From the NCBI GenBank assembly GCA_013791675.1, contig VMTI01000206.1:1-10458 (forward strand): a stretch of 10,458 bases of DNA, read 5' to 3'. Both the position numbers and the translations under genes were made by a program. The notes beneath the pieces are model-generated. The model saw nothing but the letters and a program-made list of their open reading frames with translations. It did not search any database and was not told where the DNA came from. Source of the stretch: a bacterium. GTDB lineage: Bacteria > CG03. This document shows, piece after piece, positions 1 through 5,491 of this stretch. Position 1 is the first letter of the stretch. Each line of letters opens with the position of its first letter.

Positions 1-1476
1 AGACGCATAAATCTCTTCCTGTTCGGGCTCTTCCGGCGGCGCGGGTTCTTCCGGCGATGTTTCCCGCGAATCCGGTTTTTCTTCCTCAACACTCGCCGCT
101 CGTCCGTCAAATTTACCGGCAGATACAATTCTCTCCTCTAATTCGTTTTCCGCGAGAGCGCTTTTCCGGGCAATCTCCCTTAACCTTTCTTCCAGCGATT
201 TTATTTGTTCCTCTTTCTGCCGGCGTTTGACAGAAAGATCTTCCATCATTGCCTCTTCTGTTTTTATCCTCTCAAACACCTCTTCAAAACGCGATGTCGC
301 TATATCGTCAAGCTCGCCGCTGCAACTGCTCTTTTCTTTTTTCAGGTCTTCCACCTCGGCCTTAAGCTCATCGCGCTGCTGAATATAAAGCTCCACTTCC
401 CTGGGTATTTCGGGCGGCAGTTCTTTTATCTTTTCATATTTCGCCTCCCTCAAAGCTAATTCCCTTTCGCAATCCCGTGAACGGCTTTTTAATTCCTCAA
501 GTTTTTTTTCATATTCGGCTATTTTTTTCTCTTTCGCGGATATTGATTCCGTATATGCCGTTCTTTTCGCGCTGAGAATGCTCAATTCGTCCATTGAAGA
601 AGCCAATTCCCTGCGGGCGGAATCCGTCTTTTCAGAAAGCAGCCCTATGTCTTCTATATCTTTTTCCTTTTCGTGTTTTAATTTTTCAAGGTTTTTTATC
701 TCATTTATAACCCCTTCCTTTTTTTCGACAAGCTCGGCTATTTTTACCATTTCGTCCTCCAGTTTTTCCTGCCATTTCTCCTCCGCCTCTTTTCGGTTTA
801 TATAAACAGGCGTAACTTCCCCGTAGGGTGCGCTGGAGCGGGGCTCCGGAGCTCCGGAGCGCGATGGGGTCTCCAACGGGCCTCTGGCGGAAAGAGTAAT
901 CATATTTTCTATTATATCGGCCGTTTCCAGTTTTCTGAAAGGCAATTCTCTATTTTTGAGAATTTCTTCATCGCGCGGCGATACTCTGCCGCACAAACAA
1001 ATTTTTCCGCCCAGTGATTGAACATAATCAAGCCATTCGCTTATTTCAACGGCGTAAATATCCCCGCAGCTTTCGCCAGGCCTAAAAACCGCGCCGTAAA
1101 CAAAACCATTGCCCGTATCTAACAGCGGCGCAACCATCAGCGCGCCGGTGCGTGCCGTTTCACCGCCAGAAGCAAAATCACCAGCCGCGACGATATCAAG
1201 GGCTTTCATGGGCACAAGCGGAATTCTAAGCTGTTGTGAAAGCATGCGGGCGAATGTCACACCGACCCTGACTCCCGTAAATGACCCTGGCCCGATTTCA
1301 ACAAATATTTTTCTAAGCGACGGGAGAGGGAACTCTTCTTTCAGCTTCGCGAAACATTCAAAGAATCCGTCCAGATTGGCAGCTCCTTTTTCGGTATGAT
1401 AAAAACTCCGTCGAGTGCCCATAACCGCGGCAATAACATACTCGCCCATGGAAGTGCTGACATATAACTCGCTCAT
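1..1476 (-). CDS. tsaB: TsaB domain fused to a long coiled coil, partial (runs off the left edge)
   Basis: Residues 1 to about 226 are TsaB (YeaZ family), the non-catalytic partner that dimerises with TsaD in making t6A on ANN-decoding tRNAs in the cytoplasm. The family signature IGPGSFTGVRVG is at residues 61-72, and VTPVYIN at 221-227 fits the usual TsaB C-terminus (PLYLR-like). The N-terminus is divergent: VSTS stands where DTS is usual. The frame does not stop there. Residues about 228-450 are Lys/Glu-rich with heptad-like spacing and read as coiled coil. Residues about 464-492 are a Pro/Glu-rich acidic tail still open at the edge. Ordinary TsaB is about 220-240 residues. I checked the whole frame and found no stop. 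The ATG overlaps the tsaE stop (ATGA), and no good ribosome site precedes it, so coupling is likely. A GC-rich palindrome encodes the linker at about 200-219. The TsaB call is firm; the role of the extension is unknown. Confidence 0.85.
   Translation of the reverse strand, partial: MSELYVSTSMGEYVIAAVMGTRRSFYHTEKGAANLDGFFECFAKLKEEFPLPSLRKIFVEIGPGSFTGVRVGVTFARMLSQQLRIPLVPMKALDIVAAGDFASGGETARTGALMVAPLLDTGNGFVYGAVFRPGESCGDIYAVEISEWLDYVQSLGGKICLCGRVSPRDEEILKNRELPFRKLETADIIENMITLSARGPLETPSRSGAPEPRSSAPYGEVTPVYINRKEAEEKWQEKLEDEMVKIAELVEKKEGVINEIKNLEKLKHEKEKDIEDIGLLSEKTDSARRELASSMDELSILSAKRTAYTESISAKEKKIAEYEKKLEELKSRSRDCERELALREAKYEKIKELPPEIPREVELYIQQRDELKAEVEDLKKEKSSCSGELDDIATSRFEEVFERIKTEEAMMEDLSVKRRQKEEQIKSLEERLREIARKSALAENELEERIVSAGKFDGRAASVEEEKPDSRETSPEEPAPPEEPEQEEIYAS
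748..760 (-). promoter_or_regulatory. Possible internal ribosome binding site and ATG inside the tsaB fusion
   Basis: GGAGG (756-760) lies 5 bases ahead of an in-frame ATG (748-750, Met243 of the fusion), at the start of the coiled-coil part. The Shine-Dalgarno match and spacing are better than those at the gene's own start. It could let ribosomes make a separate coiled-coil protein from the same frame. It could equally be chance, because the bases encode Leu-Glu-Asp-Glu in a Glu-rich stretch where GGAG strings are common. Confidence 0.3.
820..880. repeat. GC-rich nested palindrome inside the tsaB frame
   Basis: A perfect 18-base palindrome, GCTCCGGAGCTCCGGAGC, lies at 843-860. It is itself a tandem of CTCCGGAG. 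Around it are further paired arms: GCGCT (830-834) with AGCGC (858-862), and CCCGT (820-824) with ACGGG (876-880). The segment is more GC-rich than its surroundings. It encodes the Gly/Pro/Ser-rich linker at about residues 200-219 of the TsaB fusion, just before the conserved C-terminal strand. The layout looks like a small palindromic element that entered a coding region without breaking the frame. Whether it has copies elsewhere cannot be seen here. Confidence 0.6.
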
Positions 1477-2039
1477 TCGTCTTGAAATGGTTTTACTTCC
1501 ACACTTTCAAACAGCCTTATTTCTCTCCTGTTTTCGGAAACGGGTTTGAGTTCCGCCAAATAAAATTTCTTAAAAAAATCAATGCCGAGTTCCGGCCATT
1601 CTACGATAAAAATCGCTTTTTCCGCGAAAATCTCTTCCAGCCCTATATCAAAAATTTCTCCGCGTTCTTTAATTCTGTAAAAATCCATGTGATACACCGG
1701 AGTCTTCCCTTCATATCTGTTGATAATTTTGTAACTCGGGCTGCACACATCACGCCCCGCGCCGAAAAAAGAAACAACGCCTCTGGCGAATTCGGTTTTA
1801 CCGGCTCCCAGGCATCCGATAAGAAGCACAACATCAAAGGCTTTAAGCCTTGAGGCTAAACCCTCTCCTATCGCCATAGTTTCATCCCTTGATTCGCTCT
1901 CAAAAAAAGCTATCTCTTTAAGAGACAATGCCTTATTATCCATCATTGCAAGTGCTTCACTTGACAATGCCCTATTGCCAATAATTGCAAGTGCTTCACT
2001 TGAAATGCCTGAAGCCTTTATAACCCGTTTCATTTCCAT
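1473..2039 (-). CDS. tsaE: TsaE, tRNA threonylcarbamoyladenosine biosynthesis ATPase
   Basis: TsaE (YjeE family) is the small P-loop ATPase that works with TsaB and TsaD in t6A formation. With the ATG at 2039 the protein has 188 residues. Walker A is GCLGAGKT at 75-82. Other family motifs are SPSYKIINRYEG at 100-111 (usually SPTFTLVNEYEG), HMDFYRI at 117-123 and IVEWPE at 145-150. The ATG at 2039 is preferred because AGGGGAG (2049-2055) stands 9 bases upstream; a TTG one codon earlier is also open. The family is usually about 150 residues. The excess is an N-terminal extension made largely of two 13-residue repeats (13-25 and 26-38). A later start at Met32 or Met33 would drop most of it but has no clear ribosome site. 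The gene overlaps thiL by 44 bases and tsaB by 4, so all three are likely co-transcribed. Confidence 0.92.
   Translation of the reverse strand: MEMKRVIKASGISSEALAIIGNRALSSEALAMMDNKALSLKEIAFFESESRDETMAIGEGLASRLKAFDVVLLIGCLGAGKTEFARGVVSFFGAGRDVCSPSYKIINRYEGKTPVYHMDFYRIKERGEIFDIGLEEIFAEKAIFIVEWPELGIDFFKKFYLAELKPVSENRREIRLFESVEVKPFQDE
1924..2001. repeat. 39-bp tandem repeat (two copies) with hairpins, in frame in tsaE
   Basis: Two adjacent 39-base units, 1924-1962 and 1963-2001, each start GACAATGCC and end ATTGCAAGTGCTTCACTT. They differ mainly in the middle 12 bases. A degenerate third start follows at 2002. Because 39 is a multiple of three, the units encode SSEALAIIGNRAL and SSEALAMMDNKAL in tsaE. 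Each carries the inverted repeat CAAGTG-CTT-CACTTG. In the unit at 1944-1969 the stem extends to about 11 pairs with one bulged base. The thiL stop codon (1996-1998) lies within the right-hand unit. Confidence 0.85.
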
Positions 2040-2979
2040 CAAGAAAAACTCCCCTGCCCGATGTCACCGTACCTATTCTGAACACGGGCGTTTTTATTTT
2101 AGCAAATTTTGAAGCGGGAGATGTGCCGATAAGATAATAATCCTCGCCGCCCTCAAGAGCCATTTTCAGCGTTTTTTTTCTGCTTCCGCAAAAAACTAAG
2201 AGCTCTTTTTTAAGAGGCAACAGCGCGCTGTCAATATTTACGGCTACGGAGCTTGCACGCGATATGGATTGGCAGGATTCTATAAGGCCGTCGCTGGAAT
2301 CCATTAAAGCCGAAACAAAAGGGAAAAGTTTTTCACCATCATCCGAAAAAATATCGGGATACAGAAATTTTTTCACAAGAATATTTTTCTTATCCGCGCC
2401 TTCTTTCAAAAGCTCCAGCCCCGCTGCGGCAAGCCCCGGATAGGAAGTGATAAATAATATATCTCCGGACCCCGCGGTTGAGCGGCGTATATTTTTACCG
2501 GCGGGCCCTATCGCGCAAACGGAGATATAAAGACTGCGGCTTGCGACAATATCCCCGCCCTCAACGGAGAGATGCCACTTCCGGCAGGCCTTCTTTATTC
2601 CGCCGTACAGGCCGAAAAATTTCCTGTCGCTTACCCGGCGCGGAAGACCCATGGATATCAGCACATATTTCGCTTCGCTCCCCATGGCGGCAATATCAGA
2701 AACAGCGCCCGTCACGGCTCTATATCCTATAGAATCATCGGGAACAAGACTGTTAAAATGGATGCCTTCCGAATAAGAATCCACGGAAACCGCCATACGG
2801 CCTATCATCGCGGCGTCATCGCCGAGATCGCCCGCTATCCCGGCTTTGGCTAAATAATCAAAAAGTTTATCCAATAAACGTTCTTCTCTGCTTAAAACGC
2901 AAAAAGACTTATGTTTTTGTTTTTTAATTGTCCTGAATACAATCTCGGCTATCCGCACGGGAGAGAGCTTTCGGGGCAA
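1996..2979 (-). CDS. thiL: Thiamine-monophosphate kinase ThiL
   Basis: ThiL phosphorylates thiamine monophosphate to thiamine diphosphate with ATP, the last step of cofactor synthesis. Motifs in order: GDDAA at 53-57, SVDSYSEGIHF at 65-75 (usual form TD..VEGVHF), SDIAAMGSEA at 94-103, GGDI at 141-144, AGSGDILFIT at 169-178, MDSSDGL at 226-232 and GGEDYYLIGT at 277-286. The length of 327 residues is typical. The PTPR-like segment usual before the MDxSDGL motif is not evident. The start is uncertain: the codon at 2979 is TTG, a stop lies two codons upstream, and there is no ATG in the first 30 residues. The first 28 residues look like an extension before the usual ThiL N-terminus (about LSREERLLDKL), with GTG at 2958 as an alternative. 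No other thiamine genes are nearby. ThiL followed by TsaE and TsaB is a known arrangement in some bacteria, so this looks like a conserved cluster rather than a thiamine operon. Confidence 0.93.
   Translation of the reverse strand: MPRKLSPVRIAEIVFRTIKKQKHKSFCVLSREERLLDKLFDYLAKAGIAGDLGDDAAMIGRMAVSVDSYSEGIHFNSLVPDDSIGYRAVTGAVSDIAAMGSEAKYVLISMGLPRRVSDRKFFGLYGGIKKACRKWHLSVEGGDIVASRSLYISVCAIGPAGKNIRRSTAGSGDILFITSYPGLAAAGLELLKEGADKKNILVKKFLYPDIFSDDGEKLFPFVSALMDSSDGLIESCQSISRASSVAVNIDSALLPLKKELLVFCGSRKKTLKMALEGGEDYYLIGTSPASKFAKIKTPVFRIGTVTSGRGVFLDGNETGYKGFRHFK
2049..2055 (-). promoter_or_regulatory. Ribosome binding site deciding the tsaE start
   Basis: AGGGGAG reads on the minus strand 9 bases before the ATG at 2037-2039. 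It lies inside the thiL coding sequence. It favours the long form of TsaE, which includes the repeat-encoded N-terminus, over starts further in. Confidence 0.6.
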
Positions 2980-3030
2980 TCTCTAAGGGCGTAGCTCGGG
3001 CGGAAAATTTAAATTTTATCTGAAAATTAT

Positions 3031-3264
3031 TTAAGCTGCGGGCTCTTCTTTTTTGGCCTCGGCCTGCTCTTTCTTTTCAGCAGCCTGTTCTTTTATAGCG
3101 CTGATGCCTGCGGCGACGGCAATAAGTCCGCCGAAAATAAGACCGAGGGCAACACTGCCTATAATAACAGTCATGACTTCCCCACCGGCATTACCGAAAC
3201 CGTTTGGAAGTATCCACAACACAGAAATAACAACAGCAATCAAACCACCAAGAATACTAAGCAT
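3031..3264 (-). CDS. Small two-helix membrane protein with a Lys/Glu/Ala tail, function unknown
   Basis: I do not recognise a named family. The 77-residue protein has a hydrophobic segment at about 2-20, a short Gly/Asn-rich loop (PNGFGNAGGE, 20-29), a second hydrophobic Gly/Ala-rich segment at about 31-55, and a charged tail from about 57 made of Lys, Glu, Gln and Ala, ending in EEPAA. The tail probably faces the cytoplasm and may be helical. A good ribosome site, AGGAGG at 3269-3274, stands 4 bases before the ATG, and a near-consensus sigma-70 promoter lies about 50 bases upstream, so the gene is probably well expressed. thiL starts 51 bases after its stop with no convincing terminator between, so it may lead the thiL-tsaE-tsaB operon. 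The ribosome site and promoter support a real gene despite its size. Simple composition makes function calls unsafe. Confidence 0.8.
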   Translation of the reverse strand: MLSILGGLIAVVISVLWILPNGFGNAGGEVMTVIIGSVALGLIFGGLIAVAAGISAIKEQAAEKKEQAEAKKEEPAA

Positions 3265-3315
3265 TTAGCCTCCTAATTAAATCAACACGCATTTTTAAAT
3301 CACTCATATTCACAT

Positions 3316-3344
3316 ATTGTATTTTAACGGCGTTTTCTTGTCAA
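3316..3344 (-). promoter_or_regulatory. Strong sigma-70 promoter for the leftward operon
   Basis: On the minus strand TTGACA (3339-3344), a perfect -35 box, is followed after exactly 17 bases by TACAAT (3316-3321), a five-of-six -10 box. The expected start of transcription is near 3308, giving a leader of about 44 bases before the ATG at 3264. It should drive the small membrane protein and probably thiL, tsaE and tsaB. Confidence 0.85.
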
Positions 3345-3366
3345 GATTTTTGTTTTTTGCTAATCT
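3338..3366 (+). promoter_or_regulatory. Candidate divergent promoter for proC
   Basis: On the plus strand TTGTCA (3338-3343, five of six) is followed after 17 bases by TAATCT (3361-3366), a weak -10 box helped by an extended TG at 3358-3359. The -35 box overlaps that of the opposite promoter, because CTTGTCAAG is nearly its own complement. Transcription would start near 3373, almost at the proC ATG (3375). That agrees with the lack of any Shine-Dalgarno sequence there and would give a leaderless message. The weak -10 box makes this tentative. Confidence 0.4.
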
Positions 3367-3374
3367 TTCTCTTG

Positions 3375-4211
3375 ATGAGAAATAACACAGAAAAAATACT
3401 GTTTATGGGCTGCGGCGTCATGGGCGAAGCCGTGTTATCGTCATGTCTTCAAAAAAGGCTTTACTCTCCCGAAAATATATTTGTCGGCGAAACCGACGAA
3501 AAAAAAATAAGCGCTCTCGCAAGAGCTTACGGCGTCAAAACCATGACAAGCGAAGATGCCGCCGGGCTTAAAGATAATTTCCGCGCGGTTATCGCCGCCG
3601 TAAAACCGCAAAAAACAGAGAGCATAATCCCCCCTCTCAAAAAAATACGGTTCCAGCTGCTTATAACAATAATAGCCGGGGTAAACTGCTCTTATTTTAC
3701 AGACAGGCTCGGAAAAATTCCGGTTCTCCGTGTCATGCCCAACTTGTGCATCAAAGTTTCAAAATCGGTTAACGCTCTTTTCGCGAATGAAAATCTCCTC
3801 TCCAGCCCTCTTGCAAATGAACTTATGGAAACAGCGGAAAAACTTTTTTCGGCGAGCGGAAAACTAATCAGAGTAAAAAACGAGGATTATATAGACCGCG
3901 TCACCGCCGTATCAGGCTCGGGCACGGCTTACGCGGCTTATTTTATAGAAGCGCTGGAAGAAGCGGCGGCGGCGCTCGGATTCAAACCGGATGAGGCCGC
4001 GCTTATGTCGAGAGAAATTTTTGACGGAGCAATCACTTATATGCGGGAAACAGGCGAAACCCCGGCCATGATGCGAAAAAAAGTGACATCCCCCGGAGGA
4101 ACCACCGAAAAAGCTATACAGGTCTTTGAAGATAAAAAATTGAAAGAAATAGTTTCCGAAGCCGTCGGCACAGCCTATGAACGCGCGAAGGAACTTGGAA
4201 GGAAAAAATGA
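3375..4211 (+). CDS. proC: Pyrroline-5-carboxylate reductase
   Basis: ProC reduces 1-pyrroline-5-carboxylate to proline with NAD(P)H in the cytoplasm, the last step of proline synthesis. With the ATG at 3375 it has 278 residues, near the family's usual 270. The Rossmann motif MGCGVMG is at 11-17, AVKPQ at 75-79 (the conserved V.KPQ), RVMPN at 119-123 (usual R.MPN), VSGSGTAY at 179-186 (usual LSGSGPAY, with Thr for Pro) and TSPGGTT at 238-244. A TTG six codons upstream is also in frame, but it overlaps the presumed promoter. There is no Shine-Dalgarno sequence before either start. The next gene begins 18 bases after the stop with its own good ribosome site, so proC is probably the first gene of a five-gene operon ending with lspA. 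Confidence 0.95.
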   Translation: MRNNTEKILFMGCGVMGEAVLSSCLQKRLYSPENIFVGETDEKKISALARAYGVKTMTSEDAAGLKDNFRAVIAAVKPQKTESIIPPLKKIRFQLLITIIAGVNCSYFTDRLGKIPVLRVMPNLCIKVSKSVNALFANENLLSSPLANELMETAEKLFSASGKLIRVKNEDYIDRVTAVSGSGTAYAAYFIEALEEAAAALGFKPDEAALMSREIFDGAITYMRETGETPAMMRKKVTSPGGTTEKAIQVFEDKKLKEIVSEAVGTAYERAKELGRKK

Positions 4212-4229
4212 AAAACCCCGGAGGTTATT

Positions 4230-4511
4230 ATGCAGACTTTTTTAAATGTGATCGGCCATGTGATTAACAGTGTCCTCGCTTTGATCGTGATTGTTCTGAT
4301 TCTTGATATTATCATAAGAAACTATCTCGCCAAATCAGGAAAAAAGATTGCCGTGATTCCGGCCGGAGATATTATCAGAGACACCTCTTTGACAATACTC
4401 GCCGCCGCAAAAACAGCCGTCAATATAGAAGACAAAGAACTTCTTCAGAAAACTGTCATAGCTTTAATGGTGGCGGTTTTCCTGCTGATACGCATATTTG
4501 TCATGCGATGA
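4230..4511 (+). CDS. Small two-helix membrane protein in the yggT position after proC
   Basis: The 93-residue product has hydrophobic segments at about 6-29 and 75-92. Between them is an amphipathic middle (about 34-74) with Lys and Asp/Glu. YggT-family proteins have a similar size and layout and often follow proC, which is the reason to think of them. However, the Pro/Arg-rich segment usual in that family (PxLRPxRRxIP) is missing, so I do not assign the family. The start is well supported: CGGAGG (4219-4224) lies 5 bases before the ATG. The last codons overlap the mtnA start as ATGA, which implies translational coupling. It may be an unrelated inner-membrane protein; the gene itself is convincing from its ribosome site and tight fit. 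Confidence 0.8.
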   Translation: MQTFLNVIGHVINSVLALIVIVLILDIIIRNYLAKSGKKIAVIPAGDIIRDTSLTILAAAKTAVNIEDKELLQKTVIALMVAVFLLIRIFVMR

Positions 4512-5491
4512 AAAAAAGCGTAACGCCTGAGCCGTTAAAATTCGCGAAAGGCGAACTGATTCTTTTGGATCAGAGAAAAATTCCGGAAAAAAAAACTTAT
4601 ATCAGAATAAAAACAGCCTGCGCAACCGCTAAAGCCATAAAAGATATGGTTGTGCGGGGCGCTCCCGCAATAGGCGTTGCCGCCGCTTACGGCATGGTGC
4701 TGGGCAGAAAAAATCCTGAAAAATCCGCGCAAATACTCATAGCCGCGCGGCCGACAGCCGTCAATCTCAAATGGGCGGTTCAAAAAATGCTCAAAGTCAA
4801 AGACAGGAGTTTTAAAACAATGATGAGGGAAGCTATCCTTCTGGATAAAGAAAATAAGAAAATGTGCGAACTTATCTCCAAAAACGGAGCCAAACTCATA
4901 AAAAAATCTTCGCGCGTAATGACGCACTGCAACGCGGGGCCTCTTGCCACCGGTGGAATCGGCACGGCCCTGGGAATTATATTCGCCGCGAGAAAAAACA
5001 TTGAAACTGTTTACGTAAAAGAAACACGCCCACGGCTTCAGGGCGCGCGCCTCACCGCATGGGAGCTGAAACAGTGGCGCATTCCATGCCTGCTCATAAG
5101 CGACGGCATGGCCGCGCACATAATGAAAACTAAACGTGTTGACGCCGTTATTGTCGGCGCTGACCGAATCGCCTCAAACGGCGACAGCGCAAACAAAATA
5201 GGAACATACGCTCTGGCCATATCGGCAAAATACCATAAGGTGCCCTTTTATGTGGCGGCGCCTTATTCCACAATTGATTTCAGCGCCAAAAGCGGAAAAG
5301 ATATAAAGATAGAAGAGAGAGATGAAAAAGAAATGCTTTTCCTGTGCGGAAAATGTATAAGCGCGCCCGGCGTAAAAGCCCTGAATCCATCTTTTGATGT
5401 CACGCCTTCTTCTTTAATAACCGCCATAATTACCGAGAGAGGCGTGATAATAAATCCGTGCGAAAAAAACATAAGGAAATTTTATTCATAA
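4508..5491 (+). CDS. mtnA: S-methyl-5-thioribose-1-phosphate isomerase
   Basis: MtnA converts 5-methylthioribose-1-phosphate to methylthioribulose-1-phosphate in methionine salvage, or in the related shunts that recycle methylthioadenosine. It belongs to the eIF2B-like fold. Motifs: LLDQRKIP at 19-26, MVVRGAPAIGVAAAYG at 47-62, RPTAVNLKWAV at 81-91, THCNAG at 139-144 with the expected catalytic Cys141, ETRPRLQGARLTAWEL at 172-187, ISDGMAAHIM at 197-206, VGADRIASNGDSANKIGTYAL with the expected catalytic Asp219, and the C-terminal FDVTPSSLITAIITERG. The length of 327 is slightly short for the family (about 340-350). Lys171 stands where Asp is usual before ETRP. No other methionine-salvage gene is in the window. 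The paralogous ribose-1,5-bisphosphate isomerases share the catalytic residues, but the motif set fits MtnA better. Its ATG overlaps the previous stop, and its TAA directly abuts the ileS ATG. Confidence 0.93.
   Translation: MKKSVTPEPLKFAKGELILLDQRKIPEKKTYIRIKTACATAKAIKDMVVRGAPAIGVAAAYGMVLGRKNPEKSAQILIAARPTAVNLKWAVQKMLKVKDRSFKTMMREAILLDKENKKMCELISKNGAKLIKKSSRVMTHCNAGPLATGGIGTALGIIFAARKNIETVYVKETRPRLQGARLTAWELKQWRIPCLLISDGMAAHIMKTKRVDAVIVGADRIASNGDSANKIGTYALAISAKYHKVPFYVAAPYSTIDFSAKSGKDIKIEERDEKEMLFLCGKCISAPGVKALNPSFDVTPSSLITAIITERGVIINPCEKNIRKFYS

Noticed and set aside
1482..1853. A 123-codon open frame on the plus strand
   Set aside because: It is antisense to tsaE, whose Walker A and other motifs are clear on the minus strand. 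No ribosome site or motif supports it.
1973..1983. Short inverted repeat TATTG-C-CAATA
   Set aside because: A one-base loop cannot form a hairpin; it is an incidental symmetry within the 39-base repeat.
3004..3017. Perfect palindrome AAAATTTAAATTTT between the small membrane protein gene and thiL
   Set aside because: It has no GC pairs, loop or trailing T-run, so it is not a credible terminator; it is easily explained by an AT-rich spacer.
4535..5119. A 194-codon open frame on the minus strand
   Set aside because: It lies wholly opposite mtnA, which has full family motifs. The translated product is Phe- and Arg-rich without any recognisable domain, as expected of a shadow frame.
5473..5491. 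Possible T-box or other leader for ileS
   Set aside because: The ileS ATG directly abuts the mtnA stop, leaving no non-coding leader in which a riboswitch could fold.
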